The notes under the pieces were generated by a model. The model was not told where the DNA came from. It worked only from the letters and a program-made list of their open reading frames with translations, and searched no databases. From Pseudomonas extremorientalis (GTDB lineage Bacteria; Pseudomonadota; Gammaproteobacteria; Pseudomonadales; Pseudomonadaceae): a stretch of 64,000 nucleotides of DNA. Where the stretch lies: contig NZ_MDGK01000056.1 of the NCBI RefSeq assembly GCF_001870465.1, positions 1-64,000 on the forward strand, written 5' to 3'. A program made the translations under genes and the position numbers. The first letter of the stretch is position 1, and each line of letters begins with the position of its first letter. This document shows, piece after piece, positions 24,837 through 32,634 of the stretch.

Positions 24837-26399
24837 ATGAAAACTCAAGTCGTGTTTTGGAAAGCAAGTACCGCGCTGGCCCTGGCAGTAGCACTGGCAC
24901 TCGGCGGCTGCAGCAGCGGTGGTGGTGGGCACAAATCCAGCGTTGCAGCATCCTCCCCGGATGCAGGTGCAGGAACCGGGGGTGGCACGGGTGGCGGTGA
25001 TGGCAGTGGCACAGGCGGCACGGGTGGAGGCACAGGTGGTGGCACAGGTGGTGGCACAGGCGGCGGCACGGGTGGCGGCACAGGCGGTGGTACGGGTGGT
25101 GGCACAGGCTCGACCAGCACACCTCTGGTCACCGGCCAGATTGCCGGTACCCTGGGCAGCACCGTGGGTAACGTAGGCGCTGCCGTCGGCGATCTGGGCG
25201 ACACTTTGACCAGCGTCCCCATCGTCGGCACCACCGCAGGAGGCCTGGTCACAGCAACCGGCAATGCGGTCACCAGTATCGGAACCGGCGTCACTGCAGG
25301 CCTGGGCTCCCTGGGCACAAACAGCAACTCCTTAGGCATCACCGTGGCGGGTGTAGGTAATGGCGTCGCCGACTTGGGCGACGGCCTTTCGACCACCGGC
25401 AAATCCTTGTCCACTACGCTGGGCGGCGTTCCAGTCGTCGGCGGACTGACCGGCGGTGTAGGGGGCGCAGCAGGAGGCCTGGTCGACCAGGTTGGCCAGG
25501 CCGTCACCATGCTCGGCGATACCTTGAGTACCGCCAGCACCACCGGCCCGCTGGGCTCGATCACCGGCCGTGTCGGCGCAAGAGTGCTGGTACCCGTGGT
25601 GTCGTTGGTGGAAAACACCACCGGCAACCTCGGCAACGCAACCGGTCTGGGGAACCCGGTAAACGGCCTGGTGGATAAGGTCGGTGCCGCAGTCACCGGC
25701 CTGGGTGGCCAGGTGGCCAGCGCAGGCGGTACCGGTAACCCCGTCACTGACATCGTGGGTGGCGCATTGACCGGCGTCGGTGGCGTGCTCGACAAATCAG
25801 GGGGTTATGTCGCTCCAGCGGGTGGCGCTTCCGCACCTGGCTTGCCTGAGTTGGTGGGTGGCCTGGTGGCAAATGTCGGTAACGGGCTGAATGCTGGCAA
25901 CACCAACGGCGCGGTCAGCGCAGCAGGTGTCACCGGTGGCGCGCTGGGCGGCACCGTCGCCTCCCTCGGCACGGTCATCGGTGGTACCGGCGTGGCCAAC
26001 ACGGGGGCAACGGCACCCGTCGCAGGCCTGGCAACCAATGTCGGTGCAGCCCTCAATCCTGTGACCTCAGGCGTGGCCAGCCTCACGCAAAACATCGGCA
26101 CAACCACAGGCGTCGGTGCTCCGGTCAACGGCCTGGTGACCAACGTGGGCGCCGCAGTCACCAACGTCGGGACCACGCTGACCGGTGCAAATGCCAACCC
26201 GATCACTCACGCGCTGGGCAATACCGTCAGTGCCGTAGGCGGCACGGTAGGCTCGGTCGGGGGCCTGGTCACTGGAGGTACCGGCAGCAGTGGCGGCCTG
26301 CTCGGTGGCTTGAGCGTCGGCGCCTCCGCCAATGGCAGTGCAGGCGCTACCACCAACACCGGTGTAGGCGGTTTGCTCACAGGCCTCACCGGTCAATAG
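24837..26399 (+). CDS. glycine-rich repeat lipoprotein, bacterial collagen-like (Collagen_mid type)
   Basis: A 520-residue predicted lipoprotein: signal peptide ending in ALALGGCSSGG, so the cysteine at about 25 would be lipidated. Residues about 45-95 are a GGGT tetrapeptide run encoded by a 12-bp minisatellite. The rest is an approximately 35-residue imperfect repeat of the form GLVTNVGAAVTNVGTTL and GLVDKVGAAVTGLGGQV, built almost wholly of G, V, T, A, N, S and L, with no cysteine after the lipid site. It resembles proteins annotated as bacterial collagen-like, middle region. The period is four, not Gly-X-Y, so a collagen helix is doubtful. A surface or matrix role is inferred. Confidence 0.75.
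   Translation: MKTQVVFWKASTALALAVALALGGCSSGGGGHKSSVAASSPDAGAGTGGGTGGGDGSGTGGTGGGTGGGTGGGTGGGTGGGTGGGTGGGTGSTSTPLVTGQIAGTLGSTVGNVGAAVGDLGDTLTSVPIVGTTAGGLVTATGNAVTSIGTGVTAGLGSLGTNSNSLGITVAGVGNGVADLGDGLSTTGKSLSTTLGGVPVVGGLTGGVGGAAGGLVDQVGQAVTMLGDTLSTASTTGPLGSITGRVGARVLVPVVSLVENTTGNLGNATGLGNPVNGLVDKVGAAVTGLGGQVASAGGTGNPVTDIVGGALTGVGGVLDKSGGYVAPAGGASAPGLPELVGGLVANVGNGLNAGNTNGAVSAAGVTGGALGGTVASLGTVIGGTGVANTGATAPVAGLATNVGAALNPVTSGVASLTQNIGTTTGVGAPVNGLVTNVGAAVTNVGTTLTGANANPITHALGNTVSAVGGTVGSVGGLVTGGTGSSGGLLGGLSVGASANGSAGATTNTGVGGLLTGLTGQ
24978..25112 (+). repeat. in-frame 12-bp minisatellite coding GGGT
   Basis: About ten tandem near-copies of a 12-nt unit of the type ggtggcacaggc, with g/c and t/c wobble changes, encode the GGGT run near the lipoprotein N-terminus. 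The copies differ mostly at third positions, so the array has been kept for protein sequence or has aged since expansion. Because the unit is a multiple of three, copy-number change would alter length but not frame. Confidence 0.82.
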
Positions 26400-26451
26400 A
26401 AATGCACCTGGCCGATTAGACGGCCTCACCTACAGCGCCTACGCTTGGTTG

Positions 26452-26487
26452 AGACGAGAGCCCCCCAATAAGTCTCTCGTCTTTTTT
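26452..26487 (+). terminator. rho-independent terminator after repeat lipoprotein
   Basis: AGACGAGAG (26452-26460) pairs with CTCTCGTCT (26474-26482) around a 13-nt loop and is followed by six T. It lies 53 nt after the lipoprotein stop and 88 nt before the TpsB start, so the two genes are probably separate transcripts or joined only by read-through. Confidence 0.88.
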
Positions 26488-26574
26488 ATGGGGCTTGGCA
26501 CCATGTTCCTCCCGAGCCGAGTCCCAGAACCCGGTGGGCCCGAAACGCTGCTGCAGTTGACCATGGAGTGTCCT

Positions 26575-28257
26575 ATGCGCGTGTTGACGCCGTTGTTATT
26601 GCTTTCTCTCAGTGCCTACGCCCAGGCCGAGACCCTTCCCAGCTTCCTCAACAGCAACGACACCATCCGCAACTTGCCAGTGCCCAACCTCCCTGCCGAT
26701 GCTTATCGACCGGTCACGCCGCAAACCCAGGTGCCTGAAGCACCGCCTACCCAGGGCCAGCCGCTGATGATGGACACCAAGGTGACGATTCGCAAACTGC
26801 AGATCGAGGGTGGCACGGTCTACCCTCTCGCCGAGAGCGCCAAAGCCTACGAACCGTTGATCGGCCATGAGACCAACCTGGCGCAGTTGATCGAAGCTAC
26901 CCGCGGTATCACACGTCGCTACCAACAGGACGGCTATCTGCTGTCCTATGCGTTCCTGCCCCAGCAGAACTTTGAAAACGGCCTGGTGCGCGTGGTGCTG
27001 GTGGAGGGCTATATCAAGGATTACCAGCAAAGTGGCGACATCGGCTCGGTCTCGACCTACGTCGACAAGTTGGCCGACAAGCTTTTGGTCGAACGCCCCC
27101 TGACCCGCAAGACCTTCGAGCGCTACACCACGCTCATGGGCCGCATCCCGGGCGTCACGTTGCAAGCCCAAGTGCCACCACCCGGTACCACTGACGGTGG
27201 CACGAGCATGCACATCACCGCAAGCCGCAAACCCTTCACCAGCAGCATGAGCATGACCGACGACAGCCGTGGTGGCCTGCAGGCCTTGCTTACCGGTACC
27301 AGCAACGCCCAGACCAGCATGGGCGAGCAGCTCAACATCAGCGGTCTGCTCCCACCTGGCAAGGATAAAGAGCATTACTACCGCGTGGGCTACAGCCAGT
27401 TCGTGAATGCCGAGGGGACCCAACTGGCGCTCGGCGCTGAGCGCTATCGCGCCGATCCCAACACTAGCCTGCAACTGGGCGGCGGCTTCGCGCTCAAGCC
27501 GCACCAGGCCATCGATCGCTATTCCGTCGGCCTCAGCCATCCGTTGATTGCCTCACCCAATGAGTCGCTGACCCTGGGCACGCGCCTGTACGCAGTCGAC
27601 CAGACCACGCGCTACCAACTGGTGGGCTACCCCCAGCGCTTCGACATCGAAACCAACCTGCGCGCCCTGGCCTTTGAAGGTGACTGGCGCAAGGCCGACA
27701 CGCGCCAGTTACGCATTCTCAGTGCAGGCCTGTACCAGGGGATAGACGGCATGGGTGCCAAGACCCGTAGTGATTTCGAAGGACTCAAGCCAGACCTGGA
27801 TTTCTTCCGCCTGCGCCTGTCCGGCGTCCAGAGCGACACGTTCTTCGATAACTGGCAGGGCGTGCTGTCGGGAGCGTTTTACTGGAGTGATGACACCCTG
27901 CCCGACAGCGAACGTGCCACCTTCGGCGGGCAGAACTTCGGGCGTGGCTACCCCGATGACCAAGGTTCCGGCGACAAGGGCTGGGGGTTGGCGTATGAGG
28001 TCAACTACAGCTACAACCGCGCCGGTGAGTGGGTGCGGATCCTGCAGCCCTATATCGTGTTCGACCGTGCCAAGTCCTGGTTCAACAACCTGCCGGTCAG
28101 GGCCAGCGATATGTCATCTGCGGCGATGGGCCTGCGCTTTGGTGACAACAAGTACTACAACATTGCATTGGAAGCCGCCAAACCCATGTCAGATATTGCG
28201 CTGGACAGCTTCAACCGCAGGCCGCGCTACTCACTGAGCTTCAGCTACCAACTGTAA
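26575..28257 (+). CDS. two-partner secretion outer-membrane transporter (TpsB, ShlB/FhaC/HecB family)
   Basis: A 560-residue protein with a signal peptide (MRVLTPLLLLSLSAYAQA), a proline-rich linker (about 35-65), a POTRA_2 domain (about 65-145, VTIRKLQIEGGTVYP to VRVVLVEGYIKDY) and a 16-strand barrel (about 200-560). The FGRGYP block matches the conserved loop 6 motif of TpsB/Omp85 proteins, and the end YSLSFSYQL is a typical terminal strand. I start at 26575 because GGAG lies 6 nt upstream. No TpsA-like exoprotein with a TPS domain is in the window, so its cargo is unknown. Confidence 0.87.
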   Translation: MRVLTPLLLLSLSAYAQAETLPSFLNSNDTIRNLPVPNLPADAYRPVTPQTQVPEAPPTQGQPLMMDTKVTIRKLQIEGGTVYPLAESAKAYEPLIGHETNLAQLIEATRGITRRYQQDGYLLSYAFLPQQNFENGLVRVVLVEGYIKDYQQSGDIGSVSTYVDKLADKLLVERPLTRKTFERYTTLMGRIPGVTLQAQVPPPGTTDGGTSMHITASRKPFTSSMSMTDDSRGGLQALLTGTSNAQTSMGEQLNISGLLPPGKDKEHYYRVGYSQFVNAEGTQLALGAERYRADPNTSLQLGGGFALKPHQAIDRYSVGLSHPLIASPNESLTLGTRLYAVDQTTRYQLVGYPQRFDIETNLRALAFEGDWRKADTRQLRILSAGLYQGIDGMGAKTRSDFEGLKPDLDFFRLRLSGVQSDTFFDNWQGVLSGAFYWSDDTLPDSERATFGGQNFGRGYPDDQGSGDKGWGLAYEVNYSYNRAGEWVRILQPYIVFDRAKSWFNNLPVRASDMSSAAMGLRFGDNKYYNIALEAAKPMSDIALDSFNRRPRYSLSFSYQL

Positions 28258-28279
28258 TCCCCTATATAGAGGCCAGGCT

Positions 28280-28684
28280 CTAAGGTTTCGCTTTGGGCAG
28301 GGGGAAGAGGTTGTTCAACGTATCGATCAACCGCACCAGGTAGATCGGCTTGCGAAACAGGTCCAGCACCTGCAGGCGCAGCATGTCGCTCACATCATCC
28401 ATTTCGGCATGACCCGACATCACAATCACCGGCAAGTGCGAGCGTGAGGTGTGTTCGCGCAGGCGCTTGATCAAGGAAATGCCACTTTCCTCAGGCATGC
28501 GCAGGTCGGTGATGACCAGGGCGATGTCGGGGTGAAGTGTCAATTCTTGCAGGGCGAAGGTGACGGAATTGGCGGTAAAACACACAAACCCTTCGTTTTC
28601 GAGGGATTCGGCGAGTTCGATCAGGGCGTCCTCTTCGTCATCCACCAAAAGAATTTGTTGGCGGGAAGTCGAAGAGGCGCTCAT
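28280..28684 (-). CDS. single-domain response regulator (receiver only)
   Basis: A 134-residue CheY-like receiver with all key residues: the acidic pair in LLVDDEED (D15/D16), phospho-acceptor D60 in VITDLRMP, S90 in VMSGH and K112 in FRKP. There is no output domain. It is 58 nt downstream of the Flp pilin gene on the same strand and may be co-transcribed. It could compete with PprB for phosphate from PprA or act by protein contact; both are inference. Its stop lies 22 bp from that of the TpsB gene. Confidence 0.87.
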   Translation of the reverse strand: MSASSTSRQQILLVDDEEDALIELAESLENEGFVCFTANSVTFALQELTLHPDIALVITDLRMPEESGISLIKRLREHTSRSHLPVIVMSGHAEMDDVSDMLRLQVLDLFRKPIYLVRLIDTLNNLFPLPKAKP

Positions 28685-28742
28685 GGCTGTACCTGGACAG
28701 GAAGAACGTTAATGAGGCGTTTCCACATGGAAAAAGACGCTA

Positions 28743-28934
28743 TCAAGTGGTCATCTTAGTGGCGACGCTGTCGAAGATCGATTTGATCTTAGTTCCCAGC
28801 CCAGAACCGGCACCGACGATCACCAATGCAACCATGGCCACAATGATCGCGTACTCAATCCCGGACGCACCGTCTTTGCGTTGAAAAAAAAGTTGGGTTT
28901 GGACATACAGCTTCAACATCATGTCAAGGAACAT
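28743..28934 (-). CDS. flp: Flp-family type IVb major pilin
   Basis: A 63-residue prepilin: a leader ending KDG, then ASGIEYAIIVAMVALVIVG, which is the Flp cleavage motif G/xxxxEY with glutamate at +5 and a hydrophobic stem. The mature pilin is about 40 residues. FppA at 37602 should cleave it and the Tad machinery should assemble it into adhesive pili. AGGGAG precedes the ATG. Unlike the textbook layout, it is divergent from rcpC, separated from it by 331 bp. Confidence 0.93.
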   Translation of the reverse strand: MFLDMMLKLYVQTQLFFQRKDGASGIEYAIIVAMVALVIVGAGSGLGTKIKSIFDSVATKMTT

Positions 28935-29265
28935 TGGACTTCTCCCTAAAACGCCACTGAAAGCCGGAAAGGCTCTACCACCAGATGATCGCGGCGTGCC
29001 ATTAGAGCATTGTCAACAAACCCTGGCCTCACAACTGTAAGAACGGATTAATCACAAAGTATTAGTCGCAACGTTGACGCCACAACACCGCAGTTTAAAA
29101 GGCCAACTTTCTGCTTCAGATAATTTTTCCCCGCGGTAATGGCATTTCGTCCTAGCTGAGCTACCTTCAAATAGCCAAATCGTTAGATGTTCATCACAGC
29201 CAGGTTGCGGATTAACCCGTTTGGATTAACAGGGTGTGCAGTGCAACGGGAAAGGGAGAGCCGTC
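28935..29265. promoter_or_regulatory. divergent flp / rcpC control region
   Basis: This 331-bp gene-free region must carry the promoters for flp (leftward) and the rcp-tad operon (rightward). The word GGATTAA occurs three times (29045, 29209, 29223), the last two 14 bp apart as GGATTAAC repeats 36-57 nt before rcpC. A TTGACA on the minus strand (29011-29016) has no good -10. Weak core elements fit activator dependence, probably on PprB, which is inference. Confidence 0.5.
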
Positions 29266-30207
29266 ATGAACAGTCGCATCAGCATGGTCCTGGCCGGCTT
29301 GTTGCTGATCGGGGCATTGATTGCCGGGTACTGGGGGCTGGTGTTGAGTCGCGCACCTGAGCCCGTCGCAGCGCCTGCCGCACCTGTCGTTTCCGTTGAA
29401 AAAACCCTCGCCGCCGCTGAAGACCAAACCCGCCAGCCGGTGGTCGTCCTGCGGCATGAAGTGCCTGCCTTTACGCCACTGACCGCCGCGGACCTGTCCG
29501 TCGAGAAACTGCGCACCGCGCCCGCCGGCAGCCTGACCCAACTCGACCAGGCCATCGGGCGCATACCCCTGAGAACCCTCGGCGCCGGTACCTGGCTCAA
29601 CGAGGACAGTTTCAACGCCGGCGGCCCCCTCTCGCGCATGATCCGCCCCAACGAGCGCGCGCTGGCCGTGGCCGTGGACGAGGTGGTCGGCGCCGCAGGC
29701 CAATTGAGCCCTGGCGATTACGTGGATGTGCTGCTGTTCCTGCGCCAGGATGCCGGCAACGCCGAACAGTCGGCCCAGATCGTCCTTCCGGCGATGCGCC
29801 TGCTCAGCGTCGGCGATCAATTGGGCCTGGCCAACGATGGCCAACCGGCAGTGCCACCCCCGGCTACCGCCGAAGAACGCGCCCAGGCCCTACAACGTCG
29901 ACTCACCGCACGCACCGTGGTGCTGGCCGTGCCGGAGCCTTTATTAAGCCGCATGATGCTCGCGGCACAAGCCGGGACCTTGCGCCTGGCCGTGCGCAGT
30001 GCCGAGGAACAACTGCTCAGCCGCTATTGGGCCGGTGAAGAGGACACCGCGCAGAAGCTGGAAAGCGCTAACCGCGACCTTTACCAGTTCACTCAACTGG
30101 CGTTGACCGGCCCGCCCAAACCCGTCGTGCCGGCTGGCGGTGGGCCTGGTGTACGGCGTGGCATTGAAGTGATTCGCGGTGCCCAGGCGGCACCACAAAC
30201 CCCGTGA
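29266..30207 (+). CDS. rcpC: Flp pilus assembly protein RcpC/CpaB
   Basis: A 313-residue protein with one N-terminal membrane segment (MNSRISMVLAGLLLIGALIAGYWGLVL), then a SAF-type domain (about 60-130, VVLRHEVPAFTPLTAADLSVEKL and GRIPLRTLGAGTWLNEDSF) and an RcpC C-terminal region. It is a periplasmic component thought to work with the RcpA secretin. The ATG at 29266 has an AAGGGAG site. It is the first gene of a continuous run of eight pilus genes to 36684. Confidence 0.9.
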   Translation: MNSRISMVLAGLLLIGALIAGYWGLVLSRAPEPVAAPAAPVVSVEKTLAAAEDQTRQPVVVLRHEVPAFTPLTAADLSVEKLRTAPAGSLTQLDQAIGRIPLRTLGAGTWLNEDSFNAGGPLSRMIRPNERALAVAVDEVVGAAGQLSPGDYVDVLLFLRQDAGNAEQSAQIVLPAMRLLSVGDQLGLANDGQPAVPPPATAEERAQALQRRLTARTVVLAVPEPLLSRMMLAAQAGTLRLAVRSAEEQLLSRYWAGEEDTAQKLESANRDLYQFTQLALTGPPKPVVPAGGGPGVRRGIEVIRGAQAAPQTP

Positions 30208-30226
30208 TCGAGCAAGGATGCCTTGA

Positions 30227-31444
30227 ATGAGCCATCGCTACGCACCCCTGTTCACGCAACTGGCCTGCGCCCTGATGCTGGCGAGCCTGCCGATCGACAT
30301 GGCCCTGGCAGCGCCGGGCAACTGCAGTGCCCTGGGCCAGCTACCCGCCGTGGTCGAGGTGGGAGAAGGCCTGCAACAGGAACTGCAATCGCCCGTGGCA
30401 ATTACGCGCCTGGCCATCGGCGATCCGAAAATCGCCGACGTGCGGGTCAACGGTGACCGTAACTTCCTGCTCACCGGTGTCAGCAGCGGCGCCACCAGCC
30501 TGCTGGTGTGGACCGCCTGCGCCAGCGCGCCGCGCCAGAGCATGGTGTTCGTCAAGGGCAAGGCCACCTCGGCGCTGACCAGCGTGTCGCTGTCGCCCTC
30601 GCAAGACCCGTTGCTGCCCAGCCAGGTGCAGACCGACATCCGCTTTGTGGAAGTCAGCCGTACCAAGCTCAAGGAAGCCAGTACGAAGTTTCTCGGCGTG
30701 GGTACCAACTTTTTCCTCGGTAGCCCCAGCCTTCTTTCGCCCTCTGAGGGGGTATTCAAGCTGCCGGTGAGCACGGACAGTTTCAACGTCGGATTTGGCG
30801 GCGGCCGGGTCAAGGCCATGATCAACGCCCTGGAGCGCAGCGGCTTTGCCTACACCCTGGCCCGCCCAAGCCTGGTGGCCATGAGCGGGCAGAGCGCATC
30901 CTTCCTCGCCGGCGGTGAAGTGCCCGTCCCGGTACCCAGCTCTGGTAGCGATACCATCTCCATCGAATACAAAGAGTTCGGTATTCGCCTGACCCTGACC
31001 CCCACCGTGATCGACCGCAACCGCATCACTCTCAAGGTGGCACCGGAAGTCAGCGAACTGGACTACAGCAACGCCGTGCAGATTCAAGGCATCCAGGTGC
31101 CGGCCCTGACTGTACGCCGTACCGACACCAGCGTGTCCCTGGCCGATGGCGAAAGCTTCGTGATCAGCGGCCTGATCAGCACCAACAACCGCTCGACCAT
31201 CGATAAATTTCCAGGGCTGGGCGATATCCCCATCCTTGGCGCATTTTTCCGCGATTCCACGATCAGCCGCGAAGAAAAAGAGCTGCTGATGATCGTCACG
31301 CCGCACCTGGTGCAGCCGTTGGCCGCCAACGCCCAACTGCCCTCCTTGCCCGGCGAAAAACTGCGCAACTACGACCCGAACTGGTACCGGCTGTTCTTTC
31401 TGGAAAACGGCAACTTCGACCGTCGCAGTGGACTTTCCCAATGA
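30227..31444 (+). CDS. rcpA: Flp pilus secretin RcpA/CpaC
   Basis: A 405-residue outer-membrane secretin. A signal peptide (to about ALAAPGN) is followed by a pilus-type N-domain (about 40-110, ITRLAIGDPKIADVRVNGDRNFLLTGVSSG) and the secretin domain (about 215-375, with GEVPVPVPSSGSDTISIEYKEFGIRLTLTPTV and the ADGESFVISGL block). It forms the channel through which the pilus leaves the cell. AAGGA precedes the ATG. Its stop overlaps tadZ by 4 nt. Confidence 0.93.
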   Translation: MSHRYAPLFTQLACALMLASLPIDMALAAPGNCSALGQLPAVVEVGEGLQQELQSPVAITRLAIGDPKIADVRVNGDRNFLLTGVSSGATSLLVWTACASAPRQSMVFVKGKATSALTSVSLSPSQDPLLPSQVQTDIRFVEVSRTKLKEASTKFLGVGTNFFLGSPSLLSPSEGVFKLPVSTDSFNVGFGGGRVKAMINALERSGFAYTLARPSLVAMSGQSASFLAGGEVPVPVPSSGSDTISIEYKEFGIRLTLTPTVIDRNRITLKVAPEVSELDYSNAVQIQGIQVPALTVRRTDTSVSLADGESFVISGLISTNNRSTIDKFPGLGDIPILGAFFRDSTISREEKELLMIVTPHLVQPLAANAQLPSLPGEKLRNYDPNWYRLFFLENGNFDRRSGLSQ

Positions 31445-32634
31445 GCGATAGCCTGAGCCAGACCTTCCTCGCCATCACCCGCAACACCACTGACCTTGAG
31501 TGGCTGCAGGGGGCCCTCGCACCGCTTGGCCAAGTGGTGAGTGCCGGCACCGGCAGCCTCGACGAACTGTTGGCGCTGGTCGATGTGACCTTCGCCAACC
31601 TGGTGTTCATCGGCCTTGACCGCGAAAACCTGGTGGCCCAGAGCGCACTGATCGAAGGGGCGCTGGAAGCCAAGCCCATGCTCGCCGTGGTTGCCCTCGG
31701 CGATGGCATGGACAACCAGCTTGTGCTGAATGCCATGCGTGCCGGCGCCCGCGATTTCGTGGCCTACGGCTCACGCTCCAGCGAAGTGGCCGGCCTGGTG
31801 CGGCGCCTGAGCAAGCGCCTGCCGACCGTGACCCCCAACGCACAACTGGGCGGCCTGACCGTGCTGTTCGGCACCCAGAGCAACGCCGACGGCGCGATGC
31901 TGGCCACCCACCTGGCGCTGGTGGTGCAAAAGAGCGGGCAGCAGACCCTGCTGCTCGACCTCGGCCTGCCACGCAGCGACAGCCTGGCGTTGCTGGGCCT
32001 GGAGAGCACGTTCAATTTCGGCGATGCGCTGCGGCATTTGCGCCGCCTCGACACCACCTTGATCAACAGCGCCTTCACCACCGCCCTGGATGGCCTGCGC
32101 ATCCTGGCGTACGCCACCGGTGACGAACCGCTCAAACTCACCAGCGCCGCCGAGCTGTACATGTTGCTCAGCGCCTTGCGCCAACACTTCCAGCACATCG
32201 TCGTGAACATTACCGGACAGCCGGACAGCGAAGCCCTGCGCACCTTTGTCAGCCATTGCGACAAACTGCTGTGGTGCACCGACCAGAACGTACTGGACTG
32301 CCGTCGCAACCTGGCGGTGATCAATCGCTGGCGTGAAAAAGGCATGAAGCTTGAGCATGCCAAACTGGTAGTGGACCGCTACATCAAGGCCTGCGCACCG
32401 GACACCGAAGCCCTGGAAAAGAGCTTCGGCCTCGAATGCGTCGCCGTGCTGCCCCTGAGTGCCGAACTGCGCCTGAATGTGAAAAACCAGGGCCAGACGC
32501 TGTTCGCCCTGGCGCCGCGCGAACCCTTGACCCAGGCCGTGCGCGCCTTGGGCGAGCGCCTGGCAAAACGCTCCGAGGGTTTGGCAAAGCCTTCGATGCG
32601 CTGGTTTGAACGCATCCTGGGGTCAGGACGATGA
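31441..32634 (+). CDS. tadZ: TadZ/CpaE-like pilus localisation protein with degenerate P-loop
   Basis: A 397-residue protein: an atypical receiver-like N-terminal domain (1-125) and a MinD/ParA-like C-terminal domain. The place of the Walker A loop is about 141-153, but it reads LFGTQSNADGAM with no lysine and no GKT/GTS, while the following LLLDLGLP (Walker A' / B region) is kept. It probably does not hydrolyse ATP normally. TadZ proteins direct the Tad machine to a cell pole. The gene overlaps rcpA and tadA by 4 nt each, indicating tight coupling. Confidence 0.87.
   Translation: MSDSLSQTFLAITRNTTDLEWLQGALAPLGQVVSAGTGSLDELLALVDVTFANLVFIGLDRENLVAQSALIEGALEAKPMLAVVALGDGMDNQLVLNAMRAGARDFVAYGSRSSEVAGLVRRLSKRLPTVTPNAQLGGLTVLFGTQSNADGAMLATHLALVVQKSGQQTLLLDLGLPRSDSLALLGLESTFNFGDALRHLRRLDTTLINSAFTTALDGLRILAYATGDEPLKLTSAAELYMLLSALRQHFQHIVVNITGQPDSEALRTFVSHCDKLLWCTDQNVLDCRRNLAVINRWREKGMKLEHAKLVVDRYIKACAPDTEALEKSFGLECVAVLPLSAELRLNVKNQGQTLFALAPREPLTQAVRALGERLAKRSEGLAKPSMRWFERILGSGR

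Noticed and set aside
24978..25112. True collagen Gly-X-Y triple-helix segment
   Set aside because: The run has period four (GGGT), not three, so it does not meet the collagen pattern, although the downstream part resembles proteins carrying that label.
28985..29016. Sigma-54 or standard sigma-70 promoter for flp
   Set aside because: A tggcac word lacks the matching TTGC at -12, and TTGACA at 29011-29016 has only a poor -10 at 20-nt spacing.
31441..32634. tadZ as a pseudogene because of its missing P-loop
   Set aside because: The frame is full length, overlaps both neighbours by 4 nt in normal coupling, and TadZ proteins are known to have atypical P-loops.
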